Source: an uncultured Rhodospirillaceae bacterium (GTDB lineage Bacteria > Pseudomonadota > Alphaproteobacteria > Azospirillales > Azospirillaceae). Taken from it: a DNA stretch of 64,000 bases. The notes under the pieces were generated by a model that saw only the letters and a list, made by a program, of their open reading frames with translations, did no database searches and was not told the DNA's origin. Position 1 is the first letter of the stretch. The number at the start of each line of letters is the position of its first letter. The stretch covers positions 35,573 through 99,572 of the forward strand of contig CALBDS010000002.1 of the NCBI GenBank assembly GCA_937927415.1, in the 5' to 3' direction. The position numbers and the translations under genes were made by a program. This document shows positions 51,979 through 59,498 of this stretch, one piece after another.

Positions 51979-53076
51979 ATGCCATCCATGAAACTCGCCG
52001 ATATCGCCGCCACCCTCAACGCGCGGCTGGAAGGGGACGGCTCGCTGGACATTCGCCGCGCCGTCCATCCCGCTGAAGCCGAAGGTGACGGCGACCTGGC
52101 CCTGGCCATGGACAAGAAGCTCCTGCCAGCCCTGGCCTCGGGCAAGGCGGTGGCTGCCGTGGTTCTGGAAGAGGCCGAGGTTCCCGAGGGGCTGAAGGCG
52201 ATCATCCGCGTCCGCCGCGGGGCTACCGCCATGGCCGGGCTGATGGACGTGTTTGAAAAGCCGGTCCACGCCGAACCCGGCATCCATCCCCTGGCCTGGG
52301 TCGCCCCTGACGCCCGGATCGGCGCGGATGTGTCGATCGCCCCCTTCGCCTATGTCGGGCCGGAAGCGGTGATCGGTGATGGCACTATTATCATGCCGCA
52401 CGTCACCGTCGGAGCCGGTGCCCGGATCGGGGAGAAATGCCTGCTGCACCCCGGCGCACGGATCGGCGAACGGGTTGAGATGGGCAACCGCTGCATCATC
52501 CATCCCAACGCTGCCGTCGGCAACGACGGCTTCAGCTATGTCACCCCGGAACCCGGCAGCGTCGAGACCGCCAAGGCGACCGGACGGATCGGCGGCTCCA
52601 ACGCCATGATCCGCCGCGTCAACTCCATCGGCACGGTCATTCTGGGCAATGAGGTGGAGGTGGGGGCCGGCGCCACCATCGACCGGGGCACCGTTACCGC
52701 CACCCGTATCGGAGATGGGACAAAGATCGATAATCTGGTCCAGATTGGCCACAACTGCCAGATCGGCAGCAATTGCATGTTGTGCGGTCATACCGGCATC
52801 GCCGGCAGCGTCACCGTCGGCGACCGGGTGGTGATGGCGGGCAAGACCGGGGTCGCCGATCACGTCACCATCGGCAGCGACGCCATTCTGGCCGCCTCTG
52901 CCGGGGTGGGCACCGATGTGCCGGCCAAGTCTATTTATATGGGATTCCCGGCGGTCCCCCGGTCCCAATTCTTCGACCAGATCAAGGGGGTGGGCCGGCT
53001 GAAGCGCCTCTACGCCGACGTCGCCCAGATCAAGGCCACCCTTGCCGGAAAGGCCGATAAGAACGACGAAGCCTGA
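51979..53076 (+). CDS. lpxD: UDP-3-O-acylglucosamine N-acyltransferase
   Basis: 365 aa from ATG 51979 (an ATG at 51988 would give MKLADIAATL). It has an LpxD N-domain (to about 95), then left-handed beta-helix hexapeptides (APDARIGADVSIAPFAYVGP). H in NLVQIGHNCQIGSNCML is the catalytic His region, and GHTGIAGSVTVGDRVVMAG follows. An LpxD-like enzyme in a surface-glycan island rather than with fabZ/lpxA is odd: it may be a second copy or act on an amino sugar. Follows the Sel1 gene by 22 bases. Confidence 0.85.
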   Translation: MPSMKLADIAATLNARLEGDGSLDIRRAVHPAEAEGDGDLALAMDKKLLPALASGKAVAAVVLEEAEVPEGLKAIIRVRRGATAMAGLMDVFEKPVHAEPGIHPLAWVAPDARIGADVSIAPFAYVGPEAVIGDGTIIMPHVTVGAGARIGEKCLLHPGARIGERVEMGNRCIIHPNAAVGNDGFSYVTPEPGSVETAKATGRIGGSNAMIRRVNSIGTVILGNEVEVGAGATIDRGTVTATRIGDGTKIDNLVQIGHNCQIGSNCMLCGHTGIAGSVTVGDRVVMAGKTGVADHVTIGSDAILAASAGVGTDVPAKSIYMGFPAVPRSQFFDQIKGVGRLKRLYADVAQIKATLAGKADKNDEA

Positions 53077-53083
53077 TGGTGTC

Positions 53084-53116
53084 CCGTCTCCCGCGGGCTT
53101 GTCCTGCGGGAGACGG
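53084..53116. terminator. Strong hairpin between convergent genes
   Basis: CCGTCTCCCGC (53084-53094) and GCGGGAGACGG (53106-53116) form an 11-bp perfect stem with an 11-base loop. It sits just after lpxD and before the convergent nucleotidyltransferase. No U-tract follows on either side. It could stop transcription from either gene by a less typical route. Confidence 0.45.
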
Positions 53117-53127
53117 ATAAACCGTCT

Positions 53128-53892
53128 TCACAATCCGGCAACCGCCTTGCGCGACACCGGCAAGCCCAGGAAGCGTTCCAGGTCGGCGGGGATGCCGATC
53201 CCATACATGCCGGCATCCACCGAACCGATCGAATGGCACACGATGGTGGCCCCATCGGCGATCATCTGATTATACACGGGCGCTACGTAAAATTCCCCAT
53301 TGACCCGCAGATCGGCGGCAATCATGGCATCCGCTGCCGCCACATAATCGCGGCCACGGCGGAAATTATAGATGCCGACCGTGGCTTCTCGTGAAATCGG
53401 TTCCTTTTCCACCACCCGGTTGACCCGGCCGGCGGCGTCGAAGCCGACGAAGGACCATTTGGGATCGCCATCATCCATGGTCATGATCAGCCCGTCGCCG
53501 CCGCTGTCATCCAGCCGGACGAGATAATCATCCATATCGGCATCGATCCACTGGTCGCAGTTGGCGATCATCAGGGGATCCCCGTTGTCGATCAGGCTGC
53601 GGGCCAGCAGGACGGTGCAGGCCGCCCCTTCGGTCACCTGCTGCACCGGAATGACGGCGCAGCCGGGCGCCCAGGCTTCCAGCTTCTCCTGCAGCCCGTA
53701 CCGTTCCAGATGCTCGGCCAGACACAGGAAGATGAAGCGGTGGGGACGGGAGGGGCGCAGGTTTTCGATGACCACCCGGATCATCGGATGCCCATGCACC
53801 GGAATCAGCGGCTTGGGATCCGTGTAGCCGACGCTGGCGAAACGCTGGCCGCGTCCGGCCATGGGAACCACAATGTTCAGGCAACCGGTCAT
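53128..53892 (-). CDS. Sugar-phosphate nucleotidyltransferase (type 1)
   Basis: The protein has 254 residues. NIVVPMAGRGQRFASVGYTD has the GT-A nucleotide motif (G.G.R) and YTDPKPLIPVHGHPMI the second lysine. MIANCDQWID carries the D-x-D-like acidic pair. It resembles small NDP-sugar pyrophosphorylases. Last gene of a five-gene operon; its start overlaps the cupin stop by ATGA. Which NTP and sugar are used is unknown. Confidence 0.8.
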   Translation of the reverse strand: MTGCLNIVVPMAGRGQRFASVGYTDPKPLIPVHGHPMIRVVIENLRPSRPHRFIFLCLAEHLERYGLQEKLEAWAPGCAVIPVQQVTEGAACTVLLARSLIDNGDPLMIANCDQWIDADMDDYLVRLDDSGGDGLIMTMDDGDPKWSFVGFDAAGRVNRVVEKEPISREATVGIYNFRRGRDYVAAADAMIAADLRVNGEFYVAPVYNQMIADGATIVCHSIGSVDAGMYGIGIPADLERFLGLPVSRKAVAGL

Positions 53893-54224
53893 GGGGCCGT
53901 CGTCTCCACAAGATATTTGTCGTCGGATGCGCCGGGGTGCTTGACCACCACCGTGGTCACGGGCGTCAGGGTGCGAAAATCCGCCACCTCGCCCGGCGCC
54001 AGGGTCACGATGTCACCCGCTGTCAGGGTGCGGCCGTTCATTTCCGCCGTCCCCTCCAAAATCACCGTGATTTCGGTGGCGATCTTGTGGAAATGGGCGC
54101 TTTCCTCGGCGCCCGCGGGGTAATGCTTGATGCCGACTTCCACGTCGCTGGTGTGCAGGACCGTCGGTTCGAACGCCCCGACGAACCAGCCGCGCACCAT
54201 GTTTTCCAGCCGGTCGGTCTTCAT
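53889..54224 (-). CDS. Cupin-domain protein
   Basis: 111 aa. IKHYPAGAEESAHFHKIATE then ITVILEGTAEMNG and GDIVTLAPGEVADFRTL are the two cupin motifs: G(X)5HXH with H lost to Y/E partly, and G-PxG-H lost. A small single-domain beta barrel, perhaps a sugar epimerase/isomerase or a metal-free binding protein. Overlaps the genes on both sides by 4 bases. Confidence 0.75.
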   Translation of the reverse strand: MKTDRLENMVRGWFVGAFEPTVLHTSDVEVGIKHYPAGAEESAHFHKIATEITVILEGTAEMNGRTLTAGDIVTLAPGEVADFRTLTPVTTVVVKHPGASDDKYLVETTAP

Positions 54225-54979
54225 GCCGCGCCTCCCCCACCACGGATGCTGAGAAGCTGTTCCTCGTACCGCTGCAGCAAGGCAGGGGTGGTCAGTGAAT
54301 GATACCCGCCCGGGTCCATCCGATGCACACCGATGCGCTTCTGCTCCAGGATCATTTCATTGTAGGCGGGGCAGATGAAGAAGGCATTGTCCACATGGGC
54401 ATCCTTCAGGATCATTCGCTCGGCGGCGCGGACGAAATCTCGTCCCTGCGCGAACCAGTAGAAGCCGGCGGTGGCCAGATCGCTGATGGGGCGCTTTTCC
54501 GCAGCCTCGATCAACAGCCCGTCGTCATCGCACTTCACATAGGACCAGCGGGGGTGCACCGCCTTGAACACCAGGATGCCGCCGTCGAGCCGGCGTTCCT
54601 GGAAATCGGCGATGGTGGCCTTCAGGTCATGGTCGATGATCTGGTCGCCGTTGGCGATGATCAGCGGCGCATCGTTATTGATTGCCCCAATGGCCAGCAA
54701 GGCGGTGCAGGCGGCACCGGCGGTTTCACCGGGGGTTTCCACCACCACCGCATCCGGCATCAGCAGCCGCAGCACCATGCCAATGTGAAAGCGGCGGTTC
54801 TCATCCCCCCGGACCACGAAGATGAAGCGCGCCCCCAACTTCTCCAGCGGGCGATAGGCTTCCAGCACCCGCTCCACCGCCGGTTCTCCGGCGATTTCGA
54901 TCAGACTCTTGGGATAGGAATAGCCCGCCTCGCGGAACGGGGTGCTGGACCCGGCCAGCAGCACCAGAACATTGATCAT
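54221..54979 (-). CDS. Sugar-phosphate nucleotidyltransferase (type 2)
   Basis: The protein has 252 residues. NVLVLLAGSSTPFREAGYSY-PKSLIEI gives the nucleotide loop and K. IIANGDQIIDHD is the acidic pair. It is distantly related to the protein at 53128-53892: SLIEIAGEPAVERVL parallels PLIPVHGHPMIRVVI. Two such enzymes in one operon suggest two activated intermediates or one that has been repurposed. Overlaps the HAD gene by ATGA. Confidence 0.8.
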   Translation of the reverse strand: MINVLVLLAGSSTPFREAGYSYPKSLIEIAGEPAVERVLEAYRPLEKLGARFIFVVRGDENRRFHIGMVLRLLMPDAVVVETPGETAGAACTALLAIGAINNDAPLIIANGDQIIDHDLKATIADFQERRLDGGILVFKAVHPRWSYVKCDDDGLLIEAAEKRPISDLATAGFYWFAQGRDFVRAAERMILKDAHVDNAFFICPAYNEMILEQKRIGVHRMDPGGYHSLTTPALLQRYEEQLLSIRGGGGAA

Positions 54980-55629
54980 GCAGCCCCCCCTTCGCCGGCG
55001 GCACCCCGCCCGACGGCTGAAATGGCATGGCGGATGCGATCGTAGGTCACATCATGGACCGTGCCCACCTCCAACACATGGGTGCCGGCGGCACGGGCGG
55101 CCTGAATACCGTGGGCGTTGTCCTCCAGCACCAGACAGGCCCCCGGCTCCACCCCCAACAGTTCGGCGGCGCGCAGATAGATGTCCGGGTGGGGCTTGGC
55201 CCGCTCCACATCCTCGTTGGACAGCATGGCGCTGAAATAGCCGGTGAGGTTGGCGTAATCCATCATGGTTTCCACCGTGCGGCGGATGGAATTGGAGGCC
55301 AGGGCCAGCCGGTACCCCTCTCCCTTCAGCCGCGCCAGGGCATATTCATGGGTGAACACCGGCTTGCAGCGGGCATGAACGATTTCCATGGTGTACTGCT
55401 GCTTCAGCTGATTGATGAAGCCGTGCAGCCCTTCCGGCAGGCCATGCTGGCGGGTCAGCATTTCCAGCTTCTTGCGGGTGGGTAGGCCATCATAGGCGTG
55501 GAGATGGTCGTAACGGCTGATCTCATGGCCGAACAGCCGCAGGGCACGGTTCAGCGCCTCGTAATGCCATTCCTTGGCATCGATCAGCACACCGTCCATG
55601 TCGAAGATAACCGCCTGGATGTCAGGCAT
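54976..55629 (-). CDS. HAD-superfamily (subfamily IA) phosphatase
   Basis: 217 aa from ATG 55629; a longer upstream frame is antisense to the glycerophosphodiesterase-like gene. FDMDGVLIDA (DxD nucleophile), LALASNSIRR (T/S motif), VERAKPHPDIYLRAAELLGV (K), and LVLEDNAHGIQAA (ED) are all HAD motifs. Most like beta-phosphoglucomutase/phosphosugar phosphatases. Overlaps the upstream gene by 8 bases and the next by 4. Confidence 0.9.
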   Translation of the reverse strand: MPDIQAVIFDMDGVLIDAKEWHYEALNRALRLFGHEISRYDHLHAYDGLPTRKKLEMLTRQHGLPEGLHGFINQLKQQYTMEIVHARCKPVFTHEYALARLKGEGYRLALASNSIRRTVETMMDYANLTGYFSAMLSNEDVERAKPHPDIYLRAAELLGVEPGACLVLEDNAHGIQAARAAGTHVLEVGTVHDVTYDRIRHAISAVGRGAAGEGGAA

Positions 55630-56266
55630 GGAAGAACTCCCGCGCGGATTCGGGGAAATCAGTGCACAGCAGGAAACCGTCGTGACCAACAATGTCCGGG
55701 CAAGCGGCCAGCTGCTCCCATTGAGACCGGTGGTCCCGGCGGTGCAGCTCCGGCGACACCAAGCAGACGACCTTGCCGGCGTCCAGATGCCGGGCCACGT
55801 CATCGGGACAGATCCAATCGCTGTGGAACTGGTCCAGCCATACCCCTGCGGCCCGGTCGTAGAGCACCGGTTCCGGCTCAACGTCACTATGGCGCACATA
55901 AACCGGAACGCCGGCGGCGAGATAACCCAGGGTGTCGGGAACCGACATATCGAAGACGAAGGCGTTTTCACCTGCGCCGTGACGGTCCAAAGCGTCCCGG
56001 ACCCATGTCTGCAGCCCATCGGCCTTGATGTTCAGTGCCAGCATCAGGCCCGGCCCGCGGGTAGAGCACAGGGACAGGAAATCATCCAGGGACAGAACCT
56101 CGGCTGCCGTCCCCGTCGGGGGGTCATGGGAAACGACCACGCCCCCGTTACGGTCGCGCAGATCGGTTTCGATGCCGAACCCCAGGGCCAGTGACCGTTC
56201 GAAGGCCACGGCGCGGTTCTGTTCGCCGCGCGCCGTCCAATAGCCGCGATGACTGATGATACGCAC
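55622..56266 (-). CDS. Glycerophosphodiester phosphodiesterase-like protein
   Basis: 214 aa. ISHRGYW gives the GDPD HRG motif (H6-R7-G8). FGIETDLRDRNGGVVVSHDP has the E-x-D and H-D residues that bind metal. DFPESAREFFHA ends it. No signal peptide, so it probably acts in the cytoplasm, unlike GlpQ. First gene of the five-gene operon; it may cut or form a phosphodiester of a glycerophospho-sugar. Confidence 0.82.
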   Translation of the reverse strand: MRIISHRGYWTARGEQNRAVAFERSLALGFGIETDLRDRNGGVVVSHDPPTGTAAEVLSLDDFLSLCSTRGPGLMLALNIKADGLQTWVRDALDRHGAGENAFVFDMSVPDTLGYLAAGVPVYVRHSDVEPEPVLYDRAAGVWLDQFHSDWICPDDVARHLDAGKVVCLVSPELHRRDHRSQWEQLAACPDIVGHDGFLLCTDFPESAREFFHA

Positions 56267-56601
56267 CTGTCGGAACCCTCCATCAACGGACTGGAAATGC
56301 GGCCCGACTTGCGGTCATGCCGACCGGCAATTTCTAATCGGCCCATGGCGGACAGGCCAGAAGCAAATGATTATTCCGCCTCGTCTGTGGAAAATCATAC
56401 GCCCGCCCGCCTGTGGAAAGACCGCACCGGAAACCTTAAGCAACCCATAAAAACGCCCGTTTCCAGCTCTGCCGGTTGCTGGACAAGCCGCGGACCCCGC
56501 TGATAGAAGGAAGCCTCAGCGTCACCGGATAACCCTCAGTGGAAAAAAGCGATCCGCGGTCCGGCTCATTCCCGACGTCCAGCTTCCTTTGGAGAAGGTT
56601 T
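56267..56601. other. 335-base divergent intergenic region
   Basis: Between the GDPD-like operon and the secreted FG-GAP gene. It contains two copies of TGTGGAAA (near 56381 and 56412) about 31 bases apart and the ribosome site GGAGAAGG at 56591. I see no gene, RNA or clear promoter in it. Confidence 0.5.
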
Positions 56602-58191
56602 ATGCGATTCCGTTTCGCCATTCCGGCAGCACTCATCGCTTTGACCGCCGTTTATGGGGTGGCGCGCGCCGAGGAAAGCTGGATTTACGGGATACAGGCG
56701 CCCCAGGCATCCCATCTGCAAAACGCCCCTGAACGCATCGTCTACACCGGCCGCGTCCAGAAAAGAAAAACCCATACCCCCAAGAGTCTCGGGGGGCATA
56801 ACGCCTTGGTCAATGAATCCGGCCAGGAATACAGGCTGATTAGTCTGACCTATTCGATGGACCGAACCAAGGCTAAAAAAGGGGAGAGCATCGAGACTGA
56901 TCTTGGGTTGGCCATCATCAAGGACGGCAAGGAAGTTTCTCTGAGCAACGGGGAGGAACTCCTTATCCTTCATGAGTACTTTGTGCCGCCGGAAAAGATG
57001 GACGGATACCAAACCATCAACATTCCCGAAGGCGGCTTCCGCTTCATGCCGGGGGACCGATTGTCAATCGGGTCCGTCTCCGGCCTGGTGCCGCTGAACG
57101 GCGGCGGCGTCGTGGAAATCGACAACGCCCGGCTGGAAGACGGCTCTTTCATGTCGCTGTATTACCGGGCCGTGCTGGTGCGGGCCGATCTGGTCAGCGA
57201 GCCGGCGGTGACCAGCTACCGTTCCCCTTACCGCGACCGCAGCTATGTGGCCGATCCCGGCCGCCGCTACGCCCCGTCCACCAGCTACCGCAACACCAGC
57301 GGCAAGCCGGTGCGCATCCACGACATCGCAGTCTTCCTCAGCAACCTGACCAGCACCCTGCCCACGGCCCATGCGGTCGAAGTCCTGGTCAACGACCGCC
57401 TGATCGCCGACATTCCGCTGCCGCCGCACATCCCCGGCCTGTCCACCAACGCCTCACCGATGCTGCTGCCGTTTCCGCTGACGCTGGCCCCGGACGACCG
57501 GCTGACCGTCCGCGGACGGATCGAACCCAACCAAGCCCTGGTGTTCGATTTCGTCGCCTACGCCGTCGGCGAATACGGGCTGGAGCAGGACAGCGAGCAG
57601 CTTGACATCGCCCATGCCGACTTCAACAACGACGGCTATGACGATCTCGTCGATCGGAGTTCCGATGGATCGCTGTGGGTGTCGATCCGGGTGGGGCAGG
57701 GGTATCAGGAAACCCAGGACGAGAAAGCCCGCCACCTGCCGCCCATCGACACGGTGGAAGCCAAGGATCTCAACGGGGACGGCATTGCCGACCTGATCGT
57801 CCGCAATCGGAATGGCTTTTGCCAGAACCTGATCTTCGATCCCAAGATCTCGAAGTTCCATCCCTCCTATTGCGCCGACGGACTGCCCGACATGTCGGAG
57901 CCGGTGTGGTGGGGCGATTTCAACGGCGACGGCTGGCCCGACCGTTTGCGCGTCAACCACAAGGCGTTGGAATACCGCATCGCCACCGGCGGACCGAAGG
58001 GGCTGTCTCCGGAAACCCCCTGGCTGACCGGCATGGGACAGGTCGACATCATCTTCGTCTGGGACACCAACAACGACGGCAAGACCGACGCGATGCTGCA
58101 ATGGGGCGATGCTATGGGTCTGCAGTGCGCCATCCTGCAATCGGACGGCTCCCGGCTGACGCGGACTCCCTGCCGCAAGGGGCTGCCCTAA
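56602..58191 (+). CDS. Secreted protein with FG-GAP/VCBS-type calcium repeats
   Basis: 529 aa from ATG 56602 with GGAGAAGG upstream. A signal peptide is clear in residues 1-23 (basic MRFRF, hydrophobic core, GVARA cut before EES). The middle (about 25-340) is unassigned beta-rich. The C-terminal part has HADFNNDGYDDLVDRSSDGS, AKDLNGDGIADLIVRN, GDFNGDGWPDRL, and DTNNDGKTDAMLQWGD: four FG-GAP-like DxNxDGxxD loops that bind calcium. Possibly periplasmic or surface carbohydrate-binding. Its stop overlaps the convergent PseG stop by 4 bases. Confidence 0.85.
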   Translation: MRFRFAIPAALIALTAVYGVARAEESWIYGIQAPQASHLQNAPERIVYTGRVQKRKTHTPKSLGGHNALVNESGQEYRLISLTYSMDRTKAKKGESIETDLGLAIIKDGKEVSLSNGEELLILHEYFVPPEKMDGYQTINIPEGGFRFMPGDRLSIGSVSGLVPLNGGGVVEIDNARLEDGSFMSLYYRAVLVRADLVSEPAVTSYRSPYRDRSYVADPGRRYAPSTSYRNTSGKPVRIHDIAVFLSNLTSTLPTAHAVEVLVNDRLIADIPLPPHIPGLSTNASPMLLPFPLTLAPDDRLTVRGRIEPNQALVFDFVAYAVGEYGLEQDSEQLDIAHADFNNDGYDDLVDRSSDGSLWVSIRVGQGYQETQDEKARHLPPIDTVEAKDLNGDGIADLIVRNRNGFCQNLIFDPKISKFHPSYCADGLPDMSEPVWWGDFNGDGWPDRLRVNHKALEYRIATGGPKGLSPETPWLTGMGQVDIIFVWDTNNDGKTDAMLQWGDAMGLQCAILQSDGSRLTRTPCRKGLP

Positions 58192-59321
58192 CCCCGGCCG
58201 GGCCACCCCCCCACGTCACACAGGGCGCGGGCGATCCGCTCCGCGCCCCGCCCGTCCACCAGACCGCGGGCCGCCGCCGCCATGGCTGCCCGTTCCGGCA
58301 GCGCGTCCCACAAGCTCAGGGCCGCGGCGGCCAGCCGGGCGGCAGCATCCTCCGTCCCGCCGCGGGCATCCATTACCCGGCACCAGGGGGGGATGCCTCC
58401 CCCGCCGTTCCCGCCCTCTGCCCGTGCCAGAACCTGAGCCGCCGGGGCCTGATTGCCGGCCACCACCGCCAGCAGCGATGGGACCGCCAGAGCGGCCAGT
58501 TCCGCCACCGTTCCGCCGGCGGCAGCCACCGCCAGACCGGCATCGGCCATCAGCGCCCCCATGGCCGGCGTGTCGTGATGCACCTCCACCTGCCCCGGCC
58601 AACACGCTGCGGCCGCCCGGCACTCCCCCAACCGCGGATTGGCCCCTCCGACGGCCACCACCAGCCGCACCCCGCCGGGCAGCGAACCCCCCAGCCGCGC
58701 GATGCACGGCACGGTCAGCCCCAAGGGGTCGGAGCCGCCGAAAGTCACCAGCACCGACCGCCTGTCGGTCATGGGGCGGGGCGGACGGGACGCCGCTTGG
58801 CGGATGTCCCGGCGCAAGGGGGCATAGGTCGGCCCCAACAGCAGACGGGCGTTGGGGGACGCCGCTGCGTAATCCGGCGCGGCAACACCAGGCGCGGCAT
58901 TCACCACCAGATCCGCCGCCAGCAGGCCGGGAGGTGACGGACCGGCGAAGGCTCCATCATCGAAGGCCAGAACCGGGCGCCCCGCCGCCGCCACCCCGGC
59001 ACGGAAATCCGGGCCGAATTCATACCCATCCAACACCACCGCCCCAGCCCGCGCCGCCAGGGCAGCCGTCGCCGCCCGGTCATCCGCCCCGCCCGGCGGT
59101 CCCGGAACCGCGGTGACCGCGCCCCCGGCCTGTTCCAGACGTCGTCGCGCGGATTCGGGAAGCCGGCTCGCAGCGAACAGACAGGCAATCCCCCAGTCGT
59201 GCAGCACTTCGGCCACGGCCAGACAACGCATGATGTGGCCCAGACCGATGACTTCCCCACCATCGGCACGAAAAAGAACGGAAAACCGACTGTTATCATC
59301 CCCGGCGCCAAGAGCACTCAC
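58188..59321 (-). CDS. pseG: PseG-like UDP-sugar hydrolase (pseudaminic acid pathway)
   Basis: 377 aa from GTG 59321, with GGAG 11 bases upstream; GTG 59387 would add 22 residues. SVLFRADGGEVIGLGHIMRC is the PseG signature (G-x-GH-x-MRC). RSVLVTFGGSDPLGLT and VAAAGGTVAELAALAVPSLL then AVVAGNQ are GT-B type nucleotide-sugar sites. It removes UDP from the 2,4-diacetamido-altrose intermediate. No pseB, C, F, H or I is in the window, so the pathway partners must be elsewhere if it is functional. Divergent from the type I secretion genes. Confidence 0.88.
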   Translation of the reverse strand: MSALGAGDDNSRFSVLFRADGGEVIGLGHIMRCLAVAEVLHDWGIACLFAASRLPESARRRLEQAGGAVTAVPGPPGGADDRAATAALAARAGAVVLDGYEFGPDFRAGVAAAGRPVLAFDDGAFAGPSPPGLLAADLVVNAAPGVAAPDYAAASPNARLLLGPTYAPLRRDIRQAASRPPRPMTDRRSVLVTFGGSDPLGLTVPCIARLGGSLPGGVRLVVAVGGANPRLGECRAAAACWPGQVEVHHDTPAMGALMADAGLAVAAAGGTVAELAALAVPSLLAVVAGNQAPAAQVLARAEGGNGGGGIPPWCRVMDARGGTEDAAARLAAAALSLWDALPERAAMAAAARGLVDGRGAERIARALCDVGGWPGRG

Positions 59322-59498
59322 GGCTGTTTCTCCAAACAGGGGCTTGCTCCGTGGAAAAGGCACAGAAAAAATATTTCCGTGGAGCACTGTGTTTCCATTA
59401 CGATCCGGCCGATTGAACAGGCCCAGGCGCGGCGGGTGACATACCTCCCTCGCTGCTGGGAAAACTGACCGTCCTTGCGAAAGCGTGCAACGGAATCC

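Noticed and set aside
55630..56019. Long upstream extension of the HAD phosphatase
   Set aside because: It would be read in another frame of the GDPD-like gene on the same strand. The DxD motif sits right after ATG 55629.
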